The notes under the pieces: model-generated
Told to the model about the DNA's origin: nothing
Databases searched by the model: none
The model's input: the letters and a program-made list of their open reading frames with translations, nothing else
Assembly (NCBI GenBank): GCA_937858165.1
Contig: CALLZA010000415.1
Span: 1 to 12,737 of the forward strand
Direction: 5' to 3'
Origin: an uncultured Ardenticatenia bacterium
GTDB lineage: Bacteria > Chloroflexota > Anaerolineae > Promineifilales > Promineifilaceae
Length of the DNA: 12,737 bases
Made by a program: the position numbers and the translations under genes
Shown here: one piece after another, positions 1-6,507 of the stretch
Position numbering within the stretch: position 1 is the first letter of the stretch
Layout: the number at the start of each line of letters is the position of its first letter

Positions 1-651
1 GCCATAAGTAGCCAATGCCTGTTGGTAGCCTTCTAGACGGCCGAGCGTGGCCGGGACCGCATCACTGTTGTTGATAAAGCCGATGCGCCGATGTCCACGC
101 GCCAGCAGCACCTCAGTCGCCCGCCGGCCGCCGTCGACCTCGTCGGGCACAACCGACGGCAGCGAGGCGTCGGCCACGTAGCAGTCGAGCAGCACCGTCG
201 GCACCTGGCGCACACCCTCCGGCGGGTGAACCTCGCGGTGATACATGGTGGCGTAGACGATCCCCTCTACTTGCCGCTGCAAGAGCGTCTCTACGGCAAC
301 ACGCTTCATGGCCTGGTTGCCGCCAGTGTTGACCAACAGCAACAGCATCTCGTCTTCCCAGGCCCGGTCCTGCGCGCCGTGGATGATCTCGCCGGCAAAG
401 GGCGAGGTGGCGACCTCGTCGGAGATAAAGCCGATGGTCGACGTCTTGGCCGAGCGCAGCCCGCGGGCGATGGCGTTGGGGCGATAGCCCAACTGTTTGA
501 CAGCATCCCATACGCGGCGACGGGTCTCTTCGGGAATACCGGAGCCATCGACGTTGTTGATGACGAACGATGCCGTGGTACGCGACACGCCGGCCAGCGT
601 GGCCACGTCCTGCATGGACGGGCGTTTCTTGGGCTGATTAACCATAGTCAT
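1..651 (-). CDS. LacI-family transcriptional regulator, N-terminal 217 residues (partial)
   Basis: The reverse strand is open from 651 to the window edge. It encodes a LacI-type helix-turn-helix at about residues 12-32 (PSMQDVATLAGVSRTTASFV), the hinge (YRPNAIARGLRSAKT), and the start of a periplasmic-binding-like effector domain (TIGFISDEVATSPFAGEI, then ARGHRRIGFINN). About 217 of a usual 330-350 residues are present; the C-terminus is lost at the edge. The start is taken at 651 because LacI proteins begin a few residues before the helix-turn-helix. In-frame ATGs also exist at 645, 675 and 693, and no strong ribosome site separates them. Proteins of this family bind palindromic operators and release them on binding a sugar or nucleoside. 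The effector cannot be read here. The divergent LysM gene and the upstream operators suggest autorepression. The family call is secure; the regulon is unknown. Confidence 0.93.
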   Translation of the reverse strand, partial: MTMVNQPKKRPSMQDVATLAGVSRTTASFVINNVDGSGIPEETRRRVWDAVKQLGYRPNAIARGLRSAKTSTIGFISDEVATSPFAGEIIHGAQDRAWEDEMLLLLVNTGGNQAMKRVAVETLLQRQVEGIVYATMYHREVHPPEGVRQVPTVLLDCYVADASLPSVVPDEVDGGRRATEVLLARGHRRIGFINNSDAVPATLGRLEGYQQALATYG

Positions 652-701
652 CGTCCCATTGTAGCCGGAAACCATAGCTCGCCTATCGTTCATTGTCTCG
701 G

Positions 702-728
702 CTAACTCGTGTTACTAACTCGTGTTAG
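702..728. promoter_or_regulatory. Tandem LacI-type operators
   Basis: Two abutting copies of CTAACTCGTGTTA occupy 702-714 and 715-727. Each holds a TAAC...GTTA inverted pair around a central C|G, the usual geometry of LacI-family operators. The second copy extends to CTAAC...GTTAG. They lie just downstream of the repressor gene's -10 box (730-735), over its predicted transcription start, so bound protein would block its own transcription. Two operators in direct tandem at 13-bp spacing is less common than a single site. Binding by this repressor is inferred. Confidence 0.7.
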
Positions 729-729
729 C

Positions 730-758
730 ATAATAGCATGGGCGAAAGACCCTGTCAA
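730..758 (-). promoter_or_regulatory. Sigma-70-type promoter of the LacI-family gene
   Basis: On the reverse strand a perfect TTGACA -35 box (758-753) is followed by a 17-bp spacer and a TATTAT -10 box (735-730) preceded by TGC, an extended -10. The predicted start is near 723, inside the tandem operators. This leaves a leader of about 70 nt before the ATG at 651. Confidence 0.75.
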
Positions 759-810
759 GAGGCAATTTGCCGGCGGCCGGGGTCTTGCCCTAACGCCGCG
801 CCCCACTCCA

Positions 811-838
811 TGCTATCATTGGCCCAGCCTTGTGGAGG
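811..838 (+). promoter_or_regulatory. Extended -10 and ribosome-binding site of the LysM gene
   Basis: TGC-TATCAT (811-819) matches an extended -10 box; no good -35 lies at the normal distance. GGAGG at 834-838 is a ribosome site 13 nt before the ATG at 852, slightly far. An in-frame TGA at 843-845 rules out any earlier start. A transcription start near 826 would leave a very short leader. Confidence 0.45.
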
Positions 839-851
839 TATCTGACCAAGT

Positions 852-1919
852 ATGCGCTTCGGCTTGCGATTGGCCGCTCTGTTCCTCATCACGGTGCTCG
901 CCGTCAGCATGTGCAGCCGCGCTCCGGCCAATGCGCCCGACCCCGGCGCGGAATCGGCCGACCCCGAAGTCGGCGGCGGCGCAGGGGCCGACACCGGGCC
1001 GCAGACGCCGGTGCCCACGCCGACCGTCACCCGCGAGGGATCGCCGCGGCTGGATGGGACGGCGACGATGGCGTTGCCGCCCCCCGCGACCGCTGAGCCG
1101 CCCACGGGAGAGACGACGGACGACGGGCCACAGACCACGGCCACGCCGGCGGTCACGGCGAGCGCCCAGCCACCCACAATTGACCCGACTGCGCCCACAG
1201 TCCCGCCTCCGACCGCTGAGCCGCCCACACCACCCGCCACCCGCGACTCGCCACCCGCCACTCCCACCCCCACGCCGGGCGGCGAGCGCACCCACGTCGT
1301 GCAGGCCGGCGAGAACCTCTACCGCATCGGCCTGCTCTACGGCCTGTCGTGGGTAGCCATCGCCGAGTACAACGGCATCACCGACCCCAACACCATCACC
1401 GTCGGCCAGGAGTTGCGCATCCCGCCTTCGCCAACGGCGACACCCGAAAGCGAGGCTTCTATACCGACCACCGACCGCCGACCGCCGTCAGAGGTTCCAG
1501 CTTCCGGTGACCAGGGGTCAGAGAAAGAAGCCTCTTCCCTAGAACCTGCCCACTTGCCCCTGGAACCTTCTCCGGCGGCGGTCAGCGGTCAGCCGTCGGC
1601 GGTCGTCGTAGCCGTGGCCGCCGGCGACACGCTCTACGGCATCAGCCGGCAGTATGGCGTCGACTGGGCGCAAGTGGCCGAGGCCAACGGCCTGGCCACG
1701 CCCAACCAGCTCTACCCCGGCCAACTGTTGAAGATCCCACCCGACGTGCCCGGCCCAACGCCGGAGTTCAACCACCGCGTCCACAACGGCGAGACGCTAT
1801 CGAGCCTGGCGCGGCAGTATGGGCTGTCGGCCGACGAGCTAGCCGCGGCCAATGGTCTGTCCACGCCGTATACCATCTACTCTGGGCAGATGTTGGTCAT
1901 TCCGAGTGACGAGGAGTGA
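852..1919 (+). CDS. Secreted protein with three LysM domains
   Basis: 355 residues. A hydrophobic N-terminus (about residues 5-20) ends in VSMC, so this is either a signal peptide or an atypical lipoprotein box with Met at -1, followed by export. A Pro/Thr-rich linker runs to about 145. Three LysM modules follow at about 147-191 (HVVQAGENLYRIG...LRIP), 250-295 (AAGDTLYGISRQYGV...LKIP) and 307-352 (VHNGETLSSLARQYGL...LVIP). LysM modules bind N-acetylglucosamine-containing glycans such as peptidoglycan. No catalytic domain is present, so a cell-wall-binding or scaffold role is likely. The linker between modules 1 and 2 is encoded by a palindromic repeat (1465-1606). The start is fixed by an upstream in-frame stop. 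The gene is divergent from the LacI-family gene, and thrC lies downstream on the same strand. Confidence 0.9.
   Translation: MRFGLRLAALFLITVLAVSMCSRAPANAPDPGAESADPEVGGGAGADTGPQTPVPTPTVTREGSPRLDGTATMALPPPATAEPPTGETTDDGPQTTATPAVTASAQPPTIDPTAPTVPPPTAEPPTPPATRDSPPATPTPTPGGERTHVVQAGENLYRIGLLYGLSWVAIAEYNGITDPNTITVGQELRIPPSPTATPESEASIPTTDRRPPSEVPASGDQGSEKEASSLEPAHLPLEPSPAAVSGQPSAVVVAVAAGDTLYGISRQYGVDWAQVAEANGLATPNQLYPGQLLKIPPDVPGPTPEFNHRVHNGETLSSLARQYGLSADELAAANGLSTPYTIYSGQMLVIPSDEE
1465..1606. repeat. Palindromic repeat inside the LysM reading frame
   Basis: The left arm (about 1465-1501) holds tandem CGACCGCC units ending in GGTTCCAG (1493-1500). The right arm (1560-1606) begins CTGGAACC (1560-1567) and ends in inverted GGCGGTCG/GGTCAGCGGTC units. 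An inner pair, CCAGGGG (1511-1517) and CCCCTGG (1557-1563), extends the stem. The element keeps the frame open and encodes a low-complexity linker. It resembles intergenic snap-back repeats more than ordinary coding sequence. Confidence 0.6.
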
Positions 1920-1934
1920 GTACAGGGGAACAAA

Positions 1935-2067
1935 CTCACGCAAAGAGCGCCAAGGGAGCAAAGGACGCAAAGAAGAAGCATCTGGCGTTCATAGCGTCGT
2001 TGGAGATCTTTGGGTAAGCTTCTTTTCTTCTTTGCGCCCTTGGCACACTTGGCGCTCTTTGCGTGAG
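1935..2067. repeat. Large imperfect inverted repeat between LysM gene and thrC
   Basis: The outer arms are a perfect 20-bp pair: CTCACGCAAAGAGCGCCAAG at 1935-1954 and its complement at 2048-2067. An inner pair, GACGCAAAGAAGAAGC (1964-1979) against 2018-2036, continues the stem around a loop of about 38 nt. The arms carry repeated CGCAAAG units. There is no T-run, so it is not a standard terminator. It fills most of this intergenic region and reads as a mobile or interspersed palindromic repeat. No clear thrC promoter was seen in it. Confidence 0.8.
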
Positions 2068-2092
2068 CTCTTTCTACATCGGCAAACAGACT

Positions 2093-3145
2093 ATGACATG
2101 GCAAGGCGTCATTTCGGCCTATCGCAGCTACTTACCCTTTGAGAACGACACGCCCATCGTCACCCTCAACGAGGGCAACACGCCGCTCATCCCCGCGCCG
2201 CGGCTGGCCGAGGCGCTGGCCCCGGGGCGCGGCCTGCAACTGTTCCTGAAGTACGAGGGGCTGAACCCGACCGGCTCCTTCAAGGATCGCGGCATGACCG
2301 CGGCCATCACCCAGGCCGTGCGCGAAGGAGCGCAGACGGTCATCTGTGCCAGCACGGGCAACACCGCCGCCAGCGCCGCCGCCTATGCCGCGCGCGCCGG
2401 GCTGCGCTGCCTCGTCCTGGTGCCGGAGGGCAAGATTGCCCTGGGCAAGCTGGCCGCCTGCCTGGCCTATGGCGCGGAGGTGATCAGCATCGAAGGGTCG
2501 TTCGACGACGGCCTGCGCCTGGTGCGAGAGATTAGCGAGCGACAGCCTATCGTTCTGGTCAACTCGGTCAACCCGTGGCGGCTGGAAGGGCAAAAGACAG
2601 GAGCGTTCGAGATCGTTGATCAACTAGGCGGCGTTGCGCCCGACTGGCACTGCCTGCCGGTGGGCAACGCCGGCAACATCAGCGCCTACTGGATGGGCTA
2701 CAAGCAGTATGGCCGCGGTCTGCCGCGGCTGCTGGGCGGGCAAGCCGCCGGCGCGGCCCCCATCGTCCTCGGCCGCGTCGTGGAAAAGCCGGAGACGCTG
2801 GCCACGGCCATCCGCATCGGCAACCCGGCCCGCTGGCGACAGGCGGCCGAGGCGCTGGATGAGTCCGGCGGCATTATCACCGCCGTCAGCGACGACGACA
2901 TCCTGGCCGCCTGGCACATGCTGGCCAAGCGCGAAGGGGTGTGGGTGGAGCCGGCGTCGGCCACCGGACTGGCTGCGCTGAAGCAGCAGATCGAGCGGGG
3001 GGAGATCGACCCGTCCGGGCAAACGGCGGTCATCGTGCTGACCGGCCACGGCCTGAAGGACCCCAGCACAGCGGTGGAGCAGGCGAGCTCGCCGGTGACG
3101 TTGGCGGCACGGATTGAGGCGCTGGAAGAGTACCTATCAAAGTAA
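2093..3145 (+). CDS. thrC: Threonine synthase
   Basis: 350 residues. A pyridoxal-phosphate fold-type II enzyme that converts O-phosphohomoserine and water to threonine and phosphate, the last step of threonine synthesis, in the cytosol. The N-terminal signature [10 protein letters not shown] (about 24-33), the cofactor lysine in [11 protein letters not shown] (K64), the substrate/cofactor loop [15 protein letters not shown] (85-99), the phosphate-binding loop [11 protein letters not shown], and a C-terminal [12 protein letters not shown] all match the short bacterial ThrC type. ATG 2093 is chosen over the upstream in-frame GTG at 2063 because that GTG lies inside the inverted repeat and homologues begin near W3. 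No clear Shine-Dalgarno precedes 2093. The gene may be co-transcribed from the LysM promoter. It is convergent with brnA. Confidence 0.95.
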   Translation: MTWQGVISAYRSYLPFENDTPIVTLNEGNTPLIPAPRLAEALAPGRGLQLFLKYEGLNPTGSFKDRGMTAAITQAVREGAQTVICASTGNTAASAAAYAARAGLRCLVLVPEGKIALGKLAACLAYGAEVISIEGSFDDGLRLVREISERQPIVLVNSVNPWRLEGQKTGAFEIVDQLGGVAPDWHCLPVGNAGNISAYWMGYKQYGRGLPRLLGGQAAGAAPIVLGRVVEKPETLATAIRIGNPARWRQAAEALDESGGIITAVSDDDILAAWHMLAKREGVWVEPASATGLAALKQQIERGEIDPSGQTAVIVLTGHGLKDPSTAVEQASSPVTLAARIEALEEYLSK

Positions 3146-3195
3146 AGCGTCAGGCTGTTTTAATAGAGCATCACTCTGGCGGTCGATCTTGAGTA

Positions 3196-3525
3196 TCATT
3201 CTTGCTCTACCTCTGCCGGCGATTCCTGGCCAGTGTAATAGACAGCTCTGGCCTCGGCCACGGCTGACTCGAGAATCTCTTCACGCACCCCTTGCCGGCG
3301 TAAACTCTCCAGGAGTTCAGGTACGTCCAGCAGGCTATCCAACCTTTCCAGATCGGCGCGCAATCCCTGGCCAATATAGGCGCGCATAAGCGGCTGATAG
3401 CCGGAGAAGCCCAGCAAAGGAGCAACACGCTTCAGGTCGTCAAGCACGTCTTCAGGCATCCGCATACTAATCGTCACCATCGGCCGATCCTTACGTAGCC
3501 GCTGTTGCAACTCATTGATCTTCAT
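3196..3525 (-). CDS. brnA: BrnA-type antitoxin (ribbon-helix-helix protein)
   Basis: 109 residues. After a basic N-terminus, MVTISMRMPEDVLDDLKRVAPLLGFSGYQPLMRAYI has the strand-helix-helix pattern of CopG/RHH antitoxins, with an acidic C-terminal half that would wrap the toxin. It overlaps the upstream brnT stop by 14 nt, the usual coupled order (toxin first). The start at 3525 is supported by an AAGGA ribosome site 6 nt upstream; a longer version from 3552 is less likely. In BrnTA systems the antitoxin neutralises BrnT and, with it, represses the shared promoter. The sequence diverges from classic BrnA, so the name rests partly on its partner. Confidence 0.8.
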   Translation of the reverse strand: MKINELQQRLRKDRPMVTISMRMPEDVLDDLKRVAPLLGFSGYQPLMRAYIGQGLRADLERLDSLLDVPELLESLRRQGVREEILESAVAEARAVYYTGQESPAEVEQE

Positions 3526-3814
3526 ACTGCTTCCTTTCCATCGCCGTTGCATCTCTGGCCGAAATAAGTCGTACTCTGTCCGCTCTCATAACGTATACAA
3601 CTAGCACTATCCGCCAGTCCCGCGTCATACCAATGAGCTTCTCACGCAACTCGTCGCCAACTTCCTCTGTGTCTTCCAAGACAACGAGAAACGGATCGAA
3701 GAATGCCTCACAAGCCGTTTCAAACGACAAGTCATGCTTTTGCCGGTTGGCTAACGCCTTCTGATTGTCCCACTCGAAGACAACTTCGCGGTGAATGAAG
3801 TGGACGTCTGACAC
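3512..3814 (-). CDS. brnT: BrnT-family ribonuclease toxin
   Basis: 100 residues. It matches the BrnT pattern from end to end: FEWDNQKALANRQKHDLSF (13-31), FDPF (39-42), GDELREKLIGM (53-63), the core strand RIVLVVYV, and RLISARDATAMERKQYED at the C-terminus. BrnT is a RelE-fold ribonuclease that halts translation when free of antitoxin. Translation appears to start at GTG 3814; no ATG lies nearby and no Shine-Dalgarno is visible. The predicted transcription start falls at about 3813, so the message may be leaderless. Base composition is visibly more AT-rich than the flanking genes, consistent with acquisition. All motif positions expected of a working toxin seem present. Confidence 0.92.
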   Translation of the reverse strand: MSDVHFIHREVVFEWDNQKALANRQKHDLSFETACEAFFDPFLVVLEDTEEVGDELREKLIGMTRDWRIVLVVYVMRADRVRLISARDATAMERKQYEDQ

Positions 3815-3819
3815 GAGAG

Positions 3820-3848
3820 ATGATACACTAACGTATATACGTTGTCAA
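3820..3848 (-). promoter_or_regulatory. brnTA promoter with 14-bp palindromic operator
   Basis: On the reverse strand TTGACA (3848-3843), a 17-bp spacer, and TATCAT (3825-3820) form a near-consensus sigma-70 promoter. The perfect palindrome AACGTATATACGTT (3830-3843) lies in the spacer and touches the -35, an ideal position for autorepression by the ribbon-helix-helix antitoxin. The predicted start, about 3813, coincides with the GTG codon at 3814. Confidence 0.8.
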
Positions 3849-3855
3849 TACGATA

Positions 3856-4641
3856 CTACGGCTCTTCTTCGAAGACCAAAAACCGCTCCGGCACCCATCC
3901 AATGATCCCCGCCACCGTGCTAATCTCCCGCCACACCTCGCCGGTGTGGAAGGCGTGGCCGCTCATGGGCAGGACGATCTCGCCGCGCACCAGCACGGCC
4001 AGCACCGGCTCATCGATCCCCGGCAGACGGCGCACCGGCAGCGTGCTCGTCTCGTCGCCGATGCGCGCCGTTGGCCCGGCGATGGGCGTGGGCGTCAGCG
4101 TGGGCGCGGGGGTGAGCGTCGGCGTGGCCGTGGGGAAGAGGGTAGCGGTCGCTTCGGCCGTTGGCGTGCTGGCGCTGCCGGGGGCGACTGTCGCTGCGCT
4201 GGGTGTCAGCTCCACCGTGGCGGTGACCACGGCCACGGCCGACAGATCGACCGTCGGCAAACCAGCAGTGGCGTTCTCTTCAGCACTGCTGGTAGGCAGG
4301 CCAACCATCGCCCCCGACTGTCCGCCGACAGGAACGGTTGCGGTGATGGTCGCGGCCGCGTCGAGCGTCGCGACCGCGGCGGGCGTGTCGTCTGTCGCCA
4401 CGGCCACAGTCGCCGGCGGCGCGCCCAGCGGCACCCCGGCGGCGAAGAAGCCCATCGCCAGCAATAGCAGCGCCAATCCATAGCCGGTCAGCGTTCTGGC
4501 GCGCATGTCGAGCCGCTGCCCGGCCAGGTTGAGCCGCGTCAACAGCCGTGGCGACTGGGCCAGAAAGGCCAGGGCAATGGCGATCAAAGCCCCAACGGCC
4601 GACAGGCCCATGCCCCATAGTGTCCACGTTGGAAAGCCCAT
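3856..4641 (-). CDS. Membrane-anchored protein with C-terminal SH3-like domain
   Basis: 261 residues. Two hydrophobic segments (about 7-28 and 52-72) flank a short basic loop (RLLTRLNLAGQRLDMRAR). A long Ala/Thr/Pro linker (about 75-190, with TPTLTPAP-type repeats) follows, then a compact domain (192-255, ARIGDETSTLPVRRLPG... to GWVPERFL) that has the layout of bacterial SH3 domains, ending in the typical GWV. Such domains usually bind cell-wall peptides, and the linker would carry the domain away from the membrane. No enzyme motif is seen. The gene diverges from lepB and ends 8 nt before the brnTA promoter. Fold assignment is moderate; function is unknown. Confidence 0.8.
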   Translation of the reverse strand: MGFPTWTLWGMGLSAVGALIAIALAFLAQSPRLLTRLNLAGQRLDMRARTLTGYGLALLLLAMGFFAAGVPLGAPPATVAVATDDTPAAVATLDAAATITATVPVGGQSGAMVGLPTSSAEENATAGLPTVDLSAVAVVTATVELTPSAATVAPGSASTPTAEATATLFPTATPTLTPAPTLTPTPIAGPTARIGDETSTLPVRRLPGIDEPVLAVLVRGEIVLPMSGHAFHTGEVWREISTVAGIIGWVPERFLVFEEEP

Positions 4642-4651
4642 AGATGGTCAC

Positions 4652-4657
4652 ATTATA
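4652..4657 (-). promoter_or_regulatory. -10 box of the SH3-like gene
   Basis: A perfect TATAAT on the reverse strand, with its last base 11 nt before the ATG at 4641. The predicted start would be about 4 nt before the ATG, giving an almost leaderless message. No Shine-Dalgarno and no good -35 are visible. Confidence 0.5.
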
Positions 4658-4682
4658 GCGCGTTTAACAAACACGGCAGGTC

Positions 4683-4711
4683 TTGCGCCCGCTCCCAAGG
4701 ACGGCTATTAT
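4683..4711 (+). promoter_or_regulatory. Candidate lepB promoter
   Basis: TTGCGC (4683-4688), a 17-bp spacer and TATTAT (4706-4711) form a plausible but weak -35/-10 pair. It lies in the divergent region shared with the SH3-like gene and would give a leader of about 60 nt before ATG 4779. Confidence 0.4.
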
Positions 4712-4778
4712 TTTCGCAGCGTAGCTTCTGTGCGACCAACCCAATTGGCCCACCGCGAGGCTGACCAAGAGAGAACGC

Positions 4779-5375
4779 ATGTCCGTTGCAGAACAAACAA
4801 CATCATCGGCGCCGCTGCCGGTTCGGGCCGAGACCCCGGCCGACTTTCGCCGCCCCCGGTCGGCCTTCGTCCGCGAGATCATCGAGACGTTGCTGCTGAC
4901 CTTCTTCATCTTCTGGCTCGTCAACGGGCTGGTCGGCCGCTACCGCATCGACGGCAACAGTATGAACCCTACGCTGCTCAACGGCGAATACTTGATCATC
5001 AGCAACTTCGCTTACCAGTTGGACGACCCCCAGCGCGGTGAAATCATCGTTTTCCGCCACCCCCAAAGCGAAATGAATCTCATCAAGCGCGTCATCGGCC
5101 TGCCCGGCGACACGGTGGAGATTCAGAACGGCGTCGTCAGCGTCAACGGCGTGGTTGTCGACGAACCCTACATTCAGGCTGCGCCGACCTATAGCAGCAG
5201 TTGGGTCGTGCCCGAAGGGCAATACTTCGTCCTGGGCGACAACCGCAACAACTCCAGCGACTCCCACGCCTGGGGCTTCCTGCCCACCGACCACATTCTG
5301 GGTAAGGCGCTGGTCGTCTACTGGCCGCCCAGCGACTGGTCGCGCGTGCCACACTACGACTTTCCCTCCAGCTAA
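4779..5375 (+). CDS. lepB: Signal peptidase I
   Basis: 198 residues. It cleaves N-terminal signal peptides from exported proteins at the outer face of the cytoplasmic membrane. One transmembrane segment (about 35-52, ETLLLTFFIFWLVNGLVG) follows a cytosolic tail. The catalytic serine is in DGNSMNPTL (S61), and the general-base lysine is in LIKRVIGLPGD (K103). The conserved box GDNRNNSSDSHAWGF (153-167) is present, with His where Arg is usual after SDS. The length fits the short single-anchor bacterial type. Only a weak AGAGAG ribosome site precedes the ATG. A stand-alone copy; it would process secreted proteins such as the LysM product. Confidence 0.95.
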   Translation: MSVAEQTTSSAPLPVRAETPADFRRPRSAFVREIIETLLLTFFIFWLVNGLVGRYRIDGNSMNPTLLNGEYLIISNFAYQLDDPQRGEIIVFRHPQSEMNLIKRVIGLPGDTVEIQNGVVSVNGVVVDEPYIQAAPTYSSSWVVPEGQYFVLGDNRNNSSDSHAWGFLPTDHILGKALVVYWPPSDWSRVPHYDFPSS

Positions 5376-5463
5376 GCCCTACCTGTCATAAGAATGGACG
5401 CCACATCCCCGTCTGACTTTGGAAAGACTCTGGTCTTGCGCCGCTGGTTTCCGCGCGGTGTTG

Positions 5464-5472
5464 TGCTATGAT
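5464..5472 (+). promoter_or_regulatory. Extended -10 promoter element of deoC
   Basis: TGC-TATGAT is an extended -10 box, and CTGGTT at the -35 position is poor. The predicted start, about 5479, precedes both candidate deoC ATGs (5511 and 5550). The surrounding TGCTATGATTGGGCAG closely resembles the LysM promoter's TGCTATCATTGGCCCAG. Confidence 0.5.
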
Positions 5473-5549
5473 TGGGCAGTCGTAAAGTGCCGCGCCCCGA
5501 CCGCCAGGTCATGGGGCCGACGGCAAACGACGCGACGATTGGCGACCAA

Positions 5550-6227
5550 ATGACGAACGACGATAGCGCGGCCATTGCCCAACTGATCGACCACACCCTG
5601 CTGAAGCCCGAGGCGACGCGGGAGCAGATCGACCGCCTCTGTCACGAGGCGCTGGAGTATCACTTCGCTTCTGTCTGCGTCAACCCGACGCATATCAGCC
5701 GCTGCGCCGAACTGCTGCGGGAGTCGGACGTGAAAGTCTGCACCGTCGTCGGCTTCCCGCTGGGGGCAACGACAACGGCCGTTAAAGCCTATGAGACCCG
5801 GCAGGCCATCGACGACGGCGCGACCGAGATCGACATGGTTATCAACGTCGGCGCGCTTAAGTCGGGCGATTTTGACACTGTACAGGCCGACATCGCCGCG
5901 GTTGTCGACACGGCCCACGCCGCCGGGGCGCTGGTCAAGGTCATCATCGAGACGGCACTGCTGAGCGACGAGGAGAAAGCCGCCGCCTGCCGCTTGGCCC
6001 AGGCTGCCGGGGCGGAGTTCGTGAAGACGTCCACCGGCTTCGGGCCGGGTGGGGCGACCGTCGAGGATGTGGCCCTGATGCGCCACGTCGTCGGCCCGGA
6101 GATGGGAGTCAAGGCGTCCGGCGGTGTGCGCAACTACGCCGACGTGCAGGCGATGGTCGCCGCCGGGGCCACGCGCATCGGCGCCAGCGCCGGCGTGGCG
6201 ATTGTAGCCGCAGCCAGGAGGGTATGA
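5550..6227 (+). CDS. deoC: Deoxyribose-phosphate aldolase
   Basis: 225 residues from ATG 5550. A class I aldolase that splits 2-deoxyribose 5-phosphate into acetaldehyde and glyceraldehyde 3-phosphate in deoxynucleoside breakdown. Family landmarks are [11 protein letters not shown] near the N-terminus, [33 protein letters not shown] (catalytic Asp), [15 protein letters not shown] (Schiff-base lysine), GVKASGGVR (second catalytic lysine), and the closing [17 protein letters not shown] 5550 puts the family motif at the usual distance; ATG 5511 would add 13 residues and is possible. Neither has a strong ribosome site. The next gene begins 1 nt after the TGA, so the two are co-transcribed. No other nucleoside-salvage gene is adjacent. 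Confidence 0.95.
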   Translation: MTNDDSAAIAQLIDHTLLKPEATREQIDRLCHEALEYHFASVCVNPTHISRCAELLRESDVKVCTVVGFPLGATTTAVKAYETRQAIDDGATEIDMVINVGALKSGDFDTVQADIAAVVDTAHAAGALVKVIIETALLSDEEKAAACRLAQAAGAEFVKTSTGFGPGGATVEDVALMRHVVGPEMGVKASGGVRNYADVQAMVAAGATRIGASAGVAIVAAARRV

Positions 6228-6228
6228 C

Positions 6229-6504
6229 GTGTCATCGATCCAGTGTGAAGAGTGCGGTGTCGGCCGTTGCCGGTTTGTCTCCACGCCCTACCTTCTGCAG
6301 CTTGGCAAGCACATGCTGGTCATGCCCGATTCGCCGTCCTACGTCTGCGACATATGCGGCAATCGCTTCTATGACGACGAATTCCTCCACGGCGTTCACT
6401 ACCTGCTGAAGCAGGCCGCCGAAGACAGCCGGCGGCGCGCCAAGCGGCGGCGCGCGCCCCACACTGAGCCTGTGCCGGTGTCGCAGGTTCGTCGCAGTCG
6501 TTAG
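6229..6504 (+). CDS. Small YgiT-type zinc-finger protein
   Basis: 91 residues starting at GTG 6229, with AGGAGG (6216-6221) 7 nt upstream inside the end of deoC. Two CxxC pairs, CEEC (C6, C9) and CDIC (C40, C43), about 30 residues apart, with the second in a VCDICGNRFYDDEF context, match the YgiT/MqsA-type N-terminal zinc ribbon. The C-terminal third is strongly basic (RRRAKRRRAP) and there is no Xre-type DNA-binding domain. The ATG at 6224 overlaps the deoC stop but opens a frame with no sensible protein. Stop-to-start spacing of 1 nt implies translational coupling to deoC. Its job is unknown; it could be a nucleic-acid-binding regulator. Confidence 0.75.
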   Translation: MSSIQCEECGVGRCRFVSTPYLLQLGKHMLVMPDSPSYVCDICGNRFYDDEFLHGVHYLLKQAAEDSRRRAKRRRAPHTEPVPVSQVRRSR

Positions 6505-6507
6505 CGC

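Noticed and set aside
91..705. 204-codon forward frame opposite the LacI-family gene
   Set aside because: The reverse strand encodes a clear helix-turn-helix and effector domain across the same DNA.
2063..2092. In-frame GTG at 2063 as the thrC start
   Set aside because: It lies within the arm of the inverted repeat and would add ten residues not expected in ThrC; ATG 2093 fits the family.
3589..3600. TAACGTATACAA inside brnT as a second operator
   Set aside because: It shares AACGTATA with the promoter palindrome but is not symmetric beyond GTATAC and lies in coding sequence; chance is likely.
6224..6409. ATG overlapping the deoC stop as a 61-codon gene
   Set aside because: The product has no domain, while the overlapping GTG 6229 frame has two CxxC pairs and an ideal ribosome-site spacing.
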